Shown: positions 19,997 to 31,623 of the stretch, piece by piece
Position numbering within the stretch: the stretch's first letter is position 1
Layout: every line of letters starts with the position of its first letter
Origin: Notolepis coatsorum
Lineage: Eukaryota; Chordata; Actinopteri; Aulopiformes; Paralepididae
NCBI GenBank assembly: GCA_963971535.1
Contig: OZ020585.1
Coordinates: forward strand, 159,952,211 to 160,016,210
Reading direction: 5' to 3'
DNA length: 64,000 bases
Made by a program: the position numbers and the translations under genes
Notes under the pieces: model-generated
The model's input: the letters and a program-made list of their open reading frames with translations, nothing else
Told to the model about the DNA's origin: nothing
Database searches by the model: none

Positions 19997-21907
19997 CAGT
20001 GACGGCTGGTCCATAGAGGGCGCTAGGGCACCGCCCCCCCCTGGTGGAGAGAGAAGAAGAAAGAAGAAATAGTGGTTTTGGATTTTAGATTTCGACCCCT
20101 AAAAATATAATAATTTTTTTTTAAATAAATAATTACTAATTTTAAGTATGTTTGTGTTTCAAATGCACAATAACGTGTAATATATCAAATATAAATCATT
20201 GTTTGTGCGTACTATTCATCCCCCCTCTCGTCTCGGGTGCTAGAAATCATCGCCAGCATCAGTGCGCAACTCAGGCAATTGACAAATAAATAAATGAACC
20301 TAGCAACTGAATTTAATCCAATCAGCGTCTTCAAATATGATGCCTGTGGGTGCTTTTCTCTAGCGCCTGAAGTAGAGTCATGTGTCGAATTGTCTATTCT
20401 ATTCACTCTATTGGCTGAGTGTGGCACGTCCACCAGGAAAATCCCATACGCTCCACTCGGCTACTAGTCATATGTCTATGGTTGCTATAACTTGTCGTCA
20501 TCGTTGGAAATTGATCATTGATAACAAGATACTGTACATTCAGACAGTGTTGGACTTTGATCTAACAAAATGGATTTATATGGACACGTTTGTGTAAAGT
20601 TCAAGCCGCAACACAGCTTTTTTTAATTTTTTTAAGTGGATTAACACTTTGAGTGCCAGCAGGGGGCGCACAATATAGCGCTTGAGTGCCAACGCTCTAT
20701 TCAATGAGAGAGCGAGCACATTTGCGAACACATAAACGATATCTTAAATTATGGCTATGTGTCTAATACGCCCGTCGCTTATCAATTACTTCCTTCCAGT
20801 CAACATTGTCGAAACGGATTTTTTTTTTTAATCGGTATATTTCCGTTTTATACCATTTTGAAAAACTTTTTCGGCCTATTTATGAATAGTTTTCAAATAA
20901 ACGCTAGATTATCGATAGTATATGTGTACTTATGCACGCTAGAGAAACGGGCTGAAAAATCGATAATCTCATTTCCTGATCAGCACACACACACACACAC
21001 ACACATACGGGACACGTTGATATATCTGTGAAAAAAGCTCTGATTATCCCAAGACTGGTAAAATAGATTCCTTACCTCAGATCAGATGTTCTCCAAAAAG
21101 ATTATTCCAATTCCTGATCGCCATTCCAAATATCGATCGCGTTTATTGATCCAACGCTGGGTACTGGAAACACCTATTCCACGCTGTTCTGAGGGTCAGC
21201 GATGACTGCAGTAGGCTCGGGTTACATGCCTGACAAGTAAAATGTGGATTCCGGACTTCCTTTTCCCCATGCATTTTCATTCAATCCAATCCAAAGGGTG
21301 CATTACCATCCAGGAGACGATAGGGGCGGTATTTTCCCTGTTCAAACTCAGACAGAGTCCCAGTGGTAACGTGAGGCTAGATTGATGAAAGATTTATGGA
21401 AATCGCTAATAAAAAATTTAAAAGATTAATAACGAGATTTCTCATCGTTGGCACTCAACGCATGGCATGAACTAATGAGATTTCTCGTCGTTGGCACTTG
21501 TGGACAAGTTGGACAACATCAATAACAAGGCTGTATGCTAGAAGGTAAGCAAGCAAAAAAATATGCTTCAACATTTGAGTTAAACAGAAGTCATCACTTG
21601 TTATCTTATAGATAGATAAATGGCTTAACAACTGAGCTAACGTTAACTACTGTATCTGCTCCGTCCGAAATCCGAATTTCATGGATATATCCTTGGGTAA
21701 AATAGTTTGTTTATTCAACATAATAATAATAACAATACATTTAATTTGTAGTGCACTTTACATTTGGAACAAAATCTCAAAGTGCTAAGGTTTGACATCA
21801 ATACAACGTCAAAACTGTCTGCTTGCTAATGCTAACTAACTGGAACTGATTTGCCGACAGGAAAATAGTTCTGCCCCACCTAGAATAATTTTCACCAGCC
21901 GCCACTG
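19997..21907. mobile_element. hAT element, CAGTGRCGGCTGG family, copy 1
   Basis: Ends CAGTGACGGCTGGT / ACCAGCCGCCACTG with TSDs ATGGAAGC (19989-19996) and GTGGAAGC (21908-21915), 7 of 8 matching. The left subterminal GGGCGCTAGGGC...ACCGCCCCCC and GAGAGAAGAAGAAAG blocks are shared with the copy at 24219. No transposase is recognisable. A family-D element starting at 20641 is nested inside. Confidence 0.85.
20641..21490 (+). mobile_element. Family D element (TTAA-type), copy D1
   Basis: Starts TTAACACTTTGAGTGCC. Shared landmarks with D3 (60359) are CGGTATATTTCCGTTTTATACC, AACGCTAGATTAT and GGCGGTATT; with D2 (50629, inverted) they are GGCGGTATT, CTCAGAC and TTTATGGA-ATCGCTAATAAA. The right end is unclear: two ATGAGATTTCTCRTCGTTGGCACT words occur there. 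A (CA)n tract lies at 20983-21005. Non-coding. Confidence 0.5.
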
Positions 21908-22133
21908 GTGGAAGCGGACAGTGCCGGTTACCCTTCAGGAGAGGTGTTATTTGGACAATGCCTAGGCTAATCGGCACTGTCCGCTTCCATTCGTTGTGCT
22001 AAGCTAGGCTAACGTGCAGCCAGATAGCTTTCTACTGAACGCACAGAGAGGAAACTTGTATCTATCTTCTTGTCTCTCTCTGGAGAAGACGGTAAGATAA
22101 TTGACCAAAATGTTGGCGTGTTCCTTTAACCTC

Positions 22134-22536
22134 CTGAACTGATGCCTTTGGCCTACATGTGCATTGTGCACTTGCTGCATACAAGTCCAAAAAACCTTAC
22201 CAAAAAAAATAGCTTTTAGCTATTTAGAAATAGCCTACAGGTGTGTCTATAGAATAGAATAGAATAGAATAGTCTTTATTGTCATTTTATACAACGGCAT
22301 GCAAATTTCTCGATTCTGATTGGCTGAAACAGTCCATTTACACGTATGTATCCTTCACAATCCACGCTCCTGGTCCCAGGACCCGCCCACAACCGAATCA
22401 CATCACTCCGCCGGATCACTCCGTCGGAAAAAACAAGATGGCGGACAATAATCTTTAACAAATGGATATGTTGATAGCGTCATAACAACTAAATATAAAG
22501 TGATTCTGTCACGGCGAATGTCTTAGTCCTTTAAAC
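22134..22536. other. Mostly unassigned, with inverted LINE tail
   Basis: At 22240-22290 an (ATAGA)n run followed by GTCTTTATTGTCATTTTATA looks like a minus-strand LINE 3' end. The remainder, which includes a GGATCACTCCG duplication near 22410, is unassigned. Confidence 0.4.
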
Positions 22537-23487
22537 CAGTGTTTCTCAACTGGTGGGTCGCGACCCAAAAGTGGGTCGCGGGGCCATTTTGAGTGGGTCG
22601 CGGATGTGTGTGTTAAAAAAAGAAAAAAAAGAAAAAAAAAGTTAAAAGATTTTTTTTTTTTTTTTTTTACTACCTATCTTTGTGAAAGTGGCTTCTCAGC
22701 TCTGGTCCAGCTGAAGACAAAGCAGAGGAACAGATTGGACATTGAGCATGACCTCAGAGTTGCTTTGTCTACCATCACCCCAGACTTTGAGACTCTTGTC
22801 AGGAGCAAACAACATCCCCAGTTATCCCATTAGTTCCCTGGGATGTCAAGCTAAGAAGGATATATTATTTATTATTATTATTATTATTTTATTTCATTGT
22901 GTTTTTAGCCCTAGTTGCACTTTTGTTGCAACCCCAGTTATCTCTTTAGTTCCCCCAAACTTACTGTAGGGCTGTTATGTTAAGCTAAGAAGTCTGCTAA
23001 GAAGCACATTATTTATTATTATTATTATTTTATTTCATTGGGTTTTTAGCCCTAGTTGCACTTTTGTTGCAACCAGTTATCCCATTAGTTCCCCCAAACT
23101 TAGGTATGTTATGTTAAGCTAAGAAGTCTGCTAAGAAGCATATTATTTATTATTATTGTTGTATTTCATTGGGTTTTTAGCCCTACAGTAGTTGCAATCC
23201 CAGTTATCCCATTAGTTCCCCCAAACTTAGGTCTGTTATGTTAAGCTAAGAAATCTGCTAAGAAGCATAATATTTATTATTATTTTATTTCATTGGGTTT
23301 TTAGCCCTAGTTGCACTTTTGTTGCACTTTTTTGTGTTTATTTCATGTTTTTAACAGTGCATGAAAGATTGTGTATTACTGCAACAAAAAAAATTGAAAT
23401 AAATCATAGTGGTTCAAAAATTTGGGTCCCGACTTAATGACTAAGGAAAATGTTGGGTCCCGAGGCTAGACCAGTTGAGAACCACTG
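22537..23487 (+). mobile_element. Internally deleted hAT (951 bp) with transposase remnant
   Basis: Ends CAGTGTTTCTCAACTGG / CAGTTGAGAACCACTG with perfect TSDs CTTTAAAC (22529-22536, 23488-23495). The 5' part is a GTGGGTCGCG-rich subterminal region. The 3' half contains four diverged copies (about 100-125 bp) of a block with TTAGTTCCCCCAAACTTA, CTAAGAAG and TTTTTAGCCCTAGTTGCAC. Confidence 0.9.
22666..22833 (+). pseudogene. hAT transposase C-terminal dimerisation fragment
   Basis: The frame contains CESGFSALVQLKTKQRNRLD followed by a DLRVALST-type segment and stops a few residues later. This matches the C-terminal end of ZBED/SCAND3-like hAT transposases, where the hATC domain drives dimerisation. 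The DNA-binding BED finger and catalytic core are deleted, so no active enzyme is encoded. Confidence 0.7.
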
Positions 23488-23495
23488 CTTTAAAC

Positions 23496-23619
23496 AATGT
23501 TGGATGATGTAATTGATGGGTCATTGATTGATTGATTAATTTGCAATTTTTTCCCCCTTCCCCTTCCTTGCCAGAGCTCATCTCTCACACTGTCTGGCTT
23601 CCAGACACACTCACTCGAT

Positions 23620-23683
<64 letters not shown>

Positions 23684-23848
23684 TTTTTTTTTCTTCCCCT
23701 TCATGCCAGAGCTCATCTCTTACACTGTCTGGCTTCCAGACACACTCACTCGGTCGCTCGCACACACGCACGCATGATTGATTAATTGCATTTTTTTTTT
23801 TTTACCTACTTTCAATAGAAGCATCTAAGAATGAAGTTCTATAGAAAG
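23496..23848. repeat. (GCAC)n microsatellite flanked by a direct duplication
   Basis: (GCAC)n at 23621-23683. The ~60 bp before it (GCCAGAGCTCATCTC, ACACTGTCTGGCTTCCAGAC) is repeated directly after it at 23703-23760, and each copy leads into CGCAC-type repeats. This may be slippage plus duplication. Confidence 0.8.
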
Positions 23849-23943
23849 TAGGTCTGCATCCCCTTAACAATTGTGTGTATTGAGCCGTACTGTATTGTAC
23901 CCATTCTGCATCTGGTAATACAATTTTCAATCAATCAATCATT
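23849..23943 (+). repeat. Dispersed retroposon S, copy S3 (5' truncated)
   Basis: Has the S body from GGTCTGCATCCCCTTAAC to a (CAAT)n tail, lacking the GGGGACCCTG start. Confidence 0.75.
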
Positions 23944-23983
23944 CCAATAACCACTAACTTCATAATTAAAAACTAAAGAAAAG

Positions 23984-24210
23984 TTGGATGTGTTAGTTGG
24001 TTGGATGTCTTAGTTGAAAGGCAGTTGGATGTGTTAGTTGGTTCGATGTCTTAGTTGAAAGGCAGTTGGATGTGTTAGTTGGTTGGATGCCTTAGTTGAA
24101 AGGCAGTTGGATGTGTTAGTTTGTTGGATCAGTTGGATGCACTTCCGAGCTGCTTCCACATGGAGGCAACTTCTCTCAATCATTCCAATAACACACAGTT
24201 GGATGTGTTA
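23984..24210 (+). repeat. 41-bp tandem repeat plus longer duplication
   Basis: About 3.5 copies of a 41-bp unit (GTTGGATGTGTTAGTTGG...GAAAGGCA). The following ATGCACTTCCGAGCTGCTTC segment recurs after the hAT at 26022, indicating a ~100-bp duplication that the hAT later split. Confidence 0.75.
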
Positions 24211-25053
24211 GTTTGTTGCAGTGGCGGCTGGCCACTGGGGGCGCTCGGGCGCCGACCCCCCTGTTAATAGAGAGAAGAAAAAGAAATATTTTTTTAGTTT
24301 TTTAGCCATATAAATAATATAAACATGTTTAAAATGAAAAATATTTACTCATTTTAAGTATGTTTGTGTTTCCAATGCACAATATAACGTTAATATATCA
24401 AATAAAAATAATAGTTTTCCTGAACAGGAAGTGACTCACTGTCGCATAGCCGCATTTCTCCTAGCCGTATTTCTCTCGGCCCGGGCTAGACGCAATAGCG
24501 CTCTGAGTGTGCGTGCACAACGTGCACTGTTTCATCGCTGTATCCGTCACAGCCAATCAGTGCGTAACGCGCTGTGCGTTGAAATATGATTATGTTGGAA
24601 GCCGGGCGCGATTTGAAGCGGTCTAGGCAAGCAGCCTTAGCAGCGTCTAGAATTTCCGTAGCCGCATTTCGCGGAGACGCTCTCTGATTGGCCGACTTCA
24701 GTTTTTTTTCCGTAGCCGCATTTCGCAGAGACGCTCTCTGATTGGCCGACGCGATGCCAGTACTTTTCCGTAGCCGCATTTCTCGGTTTTGTTTAAAAGT
24801 GGACAGTTTGCAGGATGTTCGATGCTGTGTGTTCATGTGTTGTGATGCAGTCTCGAGTCTGGACAGTGGGCAGTGGATATACATCGACAACAGTCTGGGG
24901 GACAGTCAGTGGACATACACTTTATCAAGCCCTCCGGCTGGACCACGTTTCAATTAAACAAAGTGAGTTAATTCTCTCTCTCTTAACCACTCAGCTAACG
25001 TTAGCCGCTGTTAGCCACTCAGCTAATGCTAAACTAACTAACGTGATTCCGTG

Positions 25054-25055
<2 letters not shown>

Positions 25056-25123
<68 letters not shown>

Positions 25124-25176
25124 AAAACTTTATTTAACAGATTGCAGAATGGGTACAATACAGTACGGCTCAATAT
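25056..25176 (-). repeat. (CT)n microsatellite and S copy S4
   Basis: (CT)n to 25118, then a minus-strand S fragment (GAAAACTTTATTTAACAGATT ... GGGTACAATACAGTACGGC) cut off near 25176. The S tail probably joins the CT tract. Confidence 0.75.
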
Positions 25177-25350
25177 GGTGATAGTTGTACTGTAAATAAA
25201 TATTCGTACGCTTGTGGTTTCTCTGACGCACACAGTAGGCTACTCAGTGTGTAGTGTGGTGAGTGAGTGGCCGCGATCTCTCTCTCTCTCTCTCTGTGCG
25301 TGTGTTTGGAGACGGAGCGAATTTGTTTCTAACCCTAGTGTTGTGGGGAG

Positions 25351-25883
25351 CAGTGATGCCACAGATTACTTGTAAAAGTAATCTGATTACTGATTACTCC
25401 TTTAAAAAGTAATCTAAGTTACTTTACTGATTACTTGATTATCAGAGTAACTTAGTTACTTTGAAAGTAACTAGGTTACGAAGTCATCGTCGTTCCCCCA
25501 ACAGTTTTTTTTTAAACGCTTTATTGAAAGTACATAAATAAAGTACAAAAAAAAAGCAGAGTCACTCACAGACAGAGGGTCCAGTCACGCCGCGGGACAC
25601 ATTCTTGTGTAACCCTTTCACTGCCACACGGCGTCACTCCCAAATAAGAAAAACAGCTCAAAATGTATTTTTGACTGTCGAAAACGAAATAAAATACTGC
25701 ATTCCGCCTGCATTATGAATTTATGATGAGATAGTAACGAAATAGTAACGCACAGCCACTTGGACAAGTAACTGCAATCAGATTACTGGCTTTTAAAGAT
25801 TAACGCGTTAGATTACTATTTTCGGGGAAAAGTAATCAGATTACAATAACGCGTTACTTAGTAACACGTTACTGGCATCACTG
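25351..25883. mobile_element. Nested hAT element (533 bp)
   Basis: Ends CAGTGATGCCA / TGGCATCACTG with perfect TSDs GTGGGGAG (25343-25350, 25884-25891), inside the larger hAT. The interior is full of AGTAATC / GATTACT words reading in both directions. It contains one TTAA-family-like unit (AACCCTTTCACTGCCACAC, 25612-25630). Non-coding. Confidence 0.9.
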
Positions 25884-26174
25884 GTGGGGAGTCAGTGTTC
25901 GCTTGGTCAGCTGTCCGCTGCCAGTGACATGCCAATGCGTGGTACATGTTTGCAAAATGTTTGGTATAGCGCCCCCCATGTAGAAGAATGTACCGGCCGC
26001 CACTGGTTTGTTGGATCCGTTGGATGCACTTCCGAGCTGCTTCCACATGGAGGCAACTTGTCTTTTTTGTTGTTGTGGGAACTACTTTTTCTGGCGGATG
26101 GTTTTTTCAATAAATCTTCGATTCATGTGTTTATTGTATAGCAATAAGGTTGGATGAATGTGGCAGTTGTATAA

Positions 26175-26296
26175 AAGCATTACACCACTTGCAGTCGTGA
26201 TTTGTGAAAAATAAACCATGCCTAGGGGGGTCTAACGACCACCCCTAGGCATGGTTTATTGTTCACAAACCACTCCTGCGCGTGATGTAATGCTTA
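26175..26296. repeat. Long hairpin, ~55-bp arms, 9-bp loop
   Basis: AAGCATTACACCAC...AATAAACCATGCCTAGGGG (26175-26230) is mirrored at about 26240-26296. The inner 25 bp of each arm are nearly perfect. The loop is about TCTAACGAC. Probably a fold-back MITE core. Confidence 0.75.
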
Positions 26297-28457
26297 AATA
26301 TTGCGTACGACAAGATTAAGATTACCGGCCCAGATTACTTATATAATAAACACAGACAATAAATCGCACCCGTACACAATTAAAAAAGAACGCAAAAAGT
26401 TCATAGTAACACAGCAAAGAAAAGTTGCTATCAGTCAAGATATCAATATGATAGGTATGTATATATTGCACTCTGTGAATAGAGGAATATAAATATATTG
26501 CACATAAATACTTTTTTATATAGTCACTGATGCATTAGTATGCAAGATGAGACGTTTGGTGTTTCTTGATGCAGTCTACACTTTCGCAACAGATACAAAT
26601 GCTCCATTTTGCGAGACCGCGACTATAACGTTCGGGAGCCTATCCTCCTTAGGATAGTATCCTACTGTCTACCTGGGTCACTTCCTGTTGTTATGGGTTC
26701 ACCTTGTATGTCACCACTGAATTGCTGTCATCACTAATTGTCTGTCACACCTGGGTGCTGTCATTGGTTGTCAGACTGCTGTTCACTCATTGACAGCGTG
26801 GAATGTTTGGTATGTGCCTATTTAACGTTTGCTCTATCCTTTGTCATTTGTTAGAGCTTCACCTAAACTACGGACAAGATACAGATGGAACAAGCACTGA
26901 CCTAAAGTCTTTATCACTGTACTTGCATATACTCTTATCCCTGGTAATAAACAGTACACCTGTTTTGTAAGAGTAAACCTATCTCTGTCTCGTTCTTCTT
27001 CGACAACTTGGAAGCCACTTACCCCGTTCGTAACACGCAACGTTGTGAATTATAATTCTAAATCACTCTGATTCCTCTGGTGCTATTGGACAATTCATGT
27101 CTCCGTTGGCTTTGTCGGGGACATGTCCATAGCATCCCTATATAAAACCACGGCTATGGCAGCACTGACAACATGCTTGTTGGTCCGTCTATGAGAAGAG
27201 TGAAAAACAGACCTCTGTGTACTGGAAAACTTAAATAATCACTTTCCAGAAGTAGTGTAGTGTTATTTAGGGAGGTCTAGTATACTGTATTGTGTCATAT
27301 AGTGTATTACTATTGTGATAAGACTGATACCACATATATTCTCAATGTACCCCCCCCCCACCCCCCCCCCCCTCCCAAAATGTGTTAATCCTCTACTTCC
27401 CTCAGTTACACTACTACTCCGTAACTTCCATTAGAGTTCCATTGGAGTTCCACGGCCCCTGAACAAGCAGTGTCAGCAGAACCCCAGTCCGGATCATCTG
27501 GAAAGCAGACCTCCGTGGAACTCTGTCATTATTTATCCTGTTCGCAGTATAACGTGAAAGCAAAGCAAGTGATCAATGGAAAACGGGGACAAATTACTGT
27601 ATGTGCCAATATTTCAGACAGCTGTGATGAAGGACTCCCTGCCTCTAATAGATTCTGTGGGGAATACACTCCATTTACCTGAAGTGTATTGAATGGAAGG
27701 TTCGTCAATTGCAAATAAGACCATTAGTTGGTTGTTGATAAAACAATTTGGTATCCTTAGAAAGCCCAGACTAACAAATGGAGATCTTTCAGCAGATAAT
27801 ATCAACGTCCACAGTTATTATGCAGACATAATGATTTGTTTATTTTTATTTCACAGTAGGCCTATATGTTTTCCTTTTCTTTCGTCAATGGAGGTCATTT
27901 TAGTTTTGGGACCACAAATTCATCTAAAACAGGACAAACAGGCTTTCTAATTTGATCACACACACACACACACAGAGAGACACAGACATCAGGTGACACC
28001 CATGCAAACCACACACACACACACCAAACCAGTTTACCAACTATTGAGGGCTAGACCCATTTGTGTATTGGAGATAGGATTTAAACAACTTGTTGAGAAC
28101 ATCAACTCACACAGTTTGGCTGAGACTGTTGTCAGGGAAGGACCTATCGTCTGATGTGCTGTGAAACCTGCTTTGCTTTGTCTGCTGAATAAATCATCTT
28201 TTCATCTGACCATTTGCTCCATTGAAACTGTAGTCCAGTTTCCTACTTCTTGCTCTGAAAACCAGACCTCCATGCCTTGGGAATTATCACGACAAGTTAG
28301 CTACAAGACTTCAATTGACTTCACATATACTCCAGAATAAACATTTCATTGGCCTGCTTCCAGCGTCTAATCCTCATGAACCCGACAACACGTTATAAAT
28401 AAAGTTTATTCTGGAGTGTGCAGCGGTGGTACAATTGGAACGTGAGTGCAGTCAATG
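26297..28457. other. Mostly unassigned; two LTR-like segments
   Basis: 26689-27035 begins TGTTATGGG and ends CGTAACA, with a TATTTAA near 26818 and an AATAAA near 26946, like a solo LTR, but I find no TSD. Around 28130-28300 another AATAAA-bearing segment ending CACGACA looks LTR-like. A 70-codon frame at 27470-27682 is unrecognised. Poly-C runs (27349-27373) and short CA tracts (27957, 28012) are present. A 14-bp inverted pair ACTCCAGAATAAAC / GTTTATTCTGGAGT lies at 28330 and 28402. Confidence 0.3.
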
Positions 28458-28503
28458 ATAATAATAATAAACGTATTTATATAGCACCTTTCATACACGG
28501 ATT
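28458..28503 (-). repeat. L2-type tail, inverted
   Basis: (ATA)n then AACGTATTTATATAGCACC and TTTCATAC is the reverse complement of the tail at 16989. Confidence 0.6.
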
Positions 28504-28621
28504 GCAGTTCAATGTGCTTTATATAATGAATACATAATAAAACAAGTAGCAAATAAAAGTTGCATCCTGATGCAAAATCAATCAATCAATAACGCAGACA
28601 ACATTGGGAAAGCCGAAAACG

Positions 28622-29060
28622 TTAAATAACAATATTTAAATACCATTGCATGGGATCTTTGGGTGGCTGGCTCAATATCATCCTTGATTTCATCCAGCGT
28701 GATATTCTCCTTCGAAATATTCTTTCACGGTCACGCCTGGCAATACGATGCCTGCGTCTGGCAACAATTACTGCTGCCATGATCACCTGTGACGCTGGCA
28801 GTGACACTGGCATGATGCCTCTTTATAGCGCTTAGGGATTTGCGCTTATTTACCACCATGTCTGTGAAGACGGTAGGTGCCTAGCAATAACTGGTCGGTG
28901 CAATTGGTGCCGGGCTTTGTGGATTCGGAGCATTTCTGGACGAGGTTAATTTGCATAGAAAGGGGACATGTTCCGCCCATATTACCTCATTTAAATACGC
29001 GCCAATTGCACCGGACGCAATGCTGACGGAACGCCGTTTCCACCTCATTTCACCCGTTGC
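28622..29060 (-). pseudogene. Possible PIF/Harbinger-like N-terminal fragment
   Basis: A 63-codon minus frame contains MAAVIVARRRHRIARRDRER, resembling the basic N-terminus of fish Harbinger-type proteins. No DDE domain follows and no inverted ends or TSD were identified. The upstream minus-strand DNA (28860-29060) has no coding signal. Treat as a weak call. Confidence 0.3.
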
Positions 29061-29429
29061 GCGTCCTCTGGATACCAAACTTTTCAGTTTCAGAGCTGAT
29101 AGATTAATATCTAATATCTTCTAAGCTCTTCTATCTAAACTCCTCTGGTGAGAGCATAATCTCCCCCACTGTGCCGATGGGTAGAGTGACGACGCCAGCC
29201 AGGAACCCAGAAATACTCTGACCTGATGACCTGTGTGACCTCTGCCTCCGGCCACAGGCCAGTGAAACCAGATTCATCAGACTACCATATACGACCAAGC
29301 CTGATCATCCATTTTAACCAGTGGCTCGCTAAATTTGGAACCCACATAGTATAAAAGCATGGTTGTGTCATCATTCTGGAGCCTCTCAGCCCCCTGGAGG
29401 GCTGTGGTCTCCAGGACTGTTCCTCTGTG
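29061..29429. other. Unassigned stretch
   Basis: No supported feature. Its 3' end may already be LINE sequence. Confidence 0.35.
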
Positions 29430-29992
29430 TGTGATACCGGAGTCTTAAGGCGAGCACAGAAAGACTCAGAAGAAGCTTCTATCCCCAGGCCATCAGGCTG
29501 CTAAACGAACAATAAACACTATGCAACAACCATCAAATGCACACAGCACACACACCCACTCACTTAAACAAACAACACACTACAGCACCCACTCTCCACA
29601 CTTTACATCACACAAACACACTTTATATTTATTGATAAAGGATTTGCACTACAACTCGTACACCTACTGTAAATTGTACCTAAATTGCACCTCATCCCAT
29701 TTCTGCCTTGCACTATATAGTATTGTATATTAGTACACTGCATAGTATTGTATATTATATGGTAACTCAGTTACATCTATTCTGCATCGAACATTGTACA
29801 TATGTCTATACTGAACACTGTGACCTCATTTTATTTTTTTTACTTCTAATTTACATGCTATACTATGTTATTTTATTTCATACTTATTTTGTCTTGCACA
29901 GTCTCTGGAGCGTAACAGTAAGAAGCATTTTGTATAAAAGTATTCTGTACTTCTGTATGACAACTATTAAAGAAACTTGAAACTGTGTCAAT
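29430..29992 (+). pseudogene. 5'-truncated LINE: last RT-ORF residues and 3' UTR
   Basis: The frame at about 29475-29512 reads FYPQAIRLLNEQ, matching the terminal motif of the LINE at 46033 (SFFPQAIRALNN). A long 3' UTR with CA-rich and TATATTA-rich parts follows and ends near ATTAAAGAAACTTGAAAC. The rest of the element is missing, as usual for 5'-truncated retroposition. Confidence 0.6.
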
Positions 29993-30787
29993 AAATACCA
30001 TCGATTGACTTCACCTTCGTCTCCTGGCTCATCATATCAATCCAAAGAACTCAGTTTTATACTAACAGAGCGATATGCACCGGCTTTGTGTCGGAAAAAG
30101 CCACGCAAACCCTCTGAGTCTGACGTATACAGCAAACAGGTCTATGTGCTACTTACCAGTGATGGTGTTGGTCGGTAGAGTCCATGCTGACCCTCATACT
30201 AGCTCACATATTACAAGCTCATGTGTCTTCTGATCCACAACAAGGCTTAAGCTGTACGCAAAAAACTAGATCCAACGTTGTCAAAGTTGCGTCACCATGC
30301 GTGACTTCTCCTCCACACACTAGCCCCACCAAGTAAAATATCAACATTTCCCCCCAAAAGGTTGCATGTGACCATTTTACTCTAAACCCCTGGATTAAGG
30401 TCCTGAATAAATTACATCAGATTAGTTACATCAATTCCCCTTCTGACTTTTCACTGTATGTCGATCAAGATCTGATCTATAAGATAATGTTGACAGATTT
30501 ATTGGAATGGAATGATTATTTGTCTTGTAGAAAACAACAAATGTAAAAAATTATATTATAATAATTGGCCTACAAATGACCTACATACTAGTGATTATTG
30601 TCACCACAGTGATGATGACTGGACTTCAGACTAGACTACATCACTGCTTTCTACTTTTAAGTCTTGCTCCGCACAAGATTTTTTGCTAACCTTAACCTCT
30701 TACCCAATCGGATGGCCATTTTGGATAAGTGAACCGAATTATTACCGCTACAGACATGAGAAAAACATGTGTAAAACACGATTTTTT
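29993..30787. other. Unassigned stretch
   Basis: No gene or classifiable repeat supported. Confidence 0.4.
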
Positions 30788-30930
30788 CTTCCAGTTAGAC
30801 GTCTACGATGTTCTGGTCCATCTTCCAGTTAGACGTCTACGATGTTCCCGTCCAGCTTCCAGTTAGCCGTCTAAGATGTTCCGGTCCATCTTCCAGTTAG
30901 ACGTCTACAATGTTCCGGTCCATCTTCCAG
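30788..30930 (+). repeat. 34-bp tandem repeat
   Basis: 4.2 copies at exact 34-bp spacing (30788, 30822, 30856, 30890, 30924) of a unit starting CTTCCAGTTAGACGTCTAC. Confidence 0.9.
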
Positions 30931-31529
30931 TACCATTCAAACATTCTATTATTTATTTGAATAATTATTCTTTATTGTATAAAAAAAGAAATTTACAAAA
31001 CAAAACCAAACAAAGAAACGAGACAAACAAGGATAATGACAGAACATCAAAACAAACAAACAGTTGGTTTAATGTTCTCTACCGGCATCTTGTATGGCAG
31101 CAATTAGTCAATTACCGAAACAAGAGGGAAAATCTGCTGAAACTCGAGTCTGGGTTTCCACCCCGACAGAACACCAGCCCTGGAGCCTTGAGGAACTACA
31201 GAACAGAGTGGCCTGTGTATTTAACCACATCTCTCGTCTACTACCATATACGTTCTGTCCTCAAATCAAATTATGTGCCCACACGCAAAGAAACAAAACT
31301 GGCCAATTAGACGAACAGAGTGAGGTGACGGTCCCGAGCAAAGGGAGCCTTGAGCGAGTGGGAGAGGAGGGGAAGTAGCCTCTTCCTACAGACGCTCTCC
31401 GCAGGGTAGGGACTAACTATAGCCACATCAATGACTAACTCTCACAGCAAGGACACCTCCCTTCACTTTGAAAATAAAATAAATTAAACAACAAAGGAGG
31501 ATACTGACATTCACCGCCTTTCAGTGTGT

Positions 31530-31623
<94 letters not shown>

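Larger units (their letters stand above)
19870..22133. mobile_element. Fold-back element split by a hAT
   Basis: About 125 bp left of the hAT (19870-19996) is the diverged reverse complement of 21970-22133. Shared words are CGCCAACATTTTGG, TTTCCTCTCTGTGCGTTC, AGCTATCTGGCTGCACGTTA and GCCTAGCTTAGCA. Right of the hAT, GGAAGCGGACAGTGCCG is again mirrored at 21973. With the hAT removed it is a palindromic MITE of roughly 350 bp. Confidence 0.65.
24219..26005. mobile_element. hAT element, CAGTGRCGGCTGG family, copy 2
   Basis: Ends CAGTGGCGGCTGGCC / GGCCGCCACTG with perfect TSDs GTTTGTTG (24211-24218, 26006-26013). Same family as 19997-21907. It contains three imperfect ~66-bp repeats (TTTCCGTAGCCGCATTTC, 24640-24785), a (CT)n tract with an S copy, and a nested second hAT. 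The 134-codon minus frame over the 66-bp repeats is an artefact. Confidence 0.9.

Noticed and set aside
26689..27035. Definite solo LTR
   Set aside because: TG...CA-like ends and TATA/AATAAA order fit, but flanking 5-mers (CCTGT, CGCAA) do not match, so kept only as a weak possibility.
27470..27682. 70-codon frame preceded by a splice-acceptor-like CTTCCCTCAG
   Set aside because: No domain recognised and no second exon evidence; could be checked by RNA-seq, but not supportable as a gene.
30876..31310. 144-codon frame
   Set aside because: Lys/Asn-rich low-complexity translation that starts in a 34-bp tandem array; no domain.
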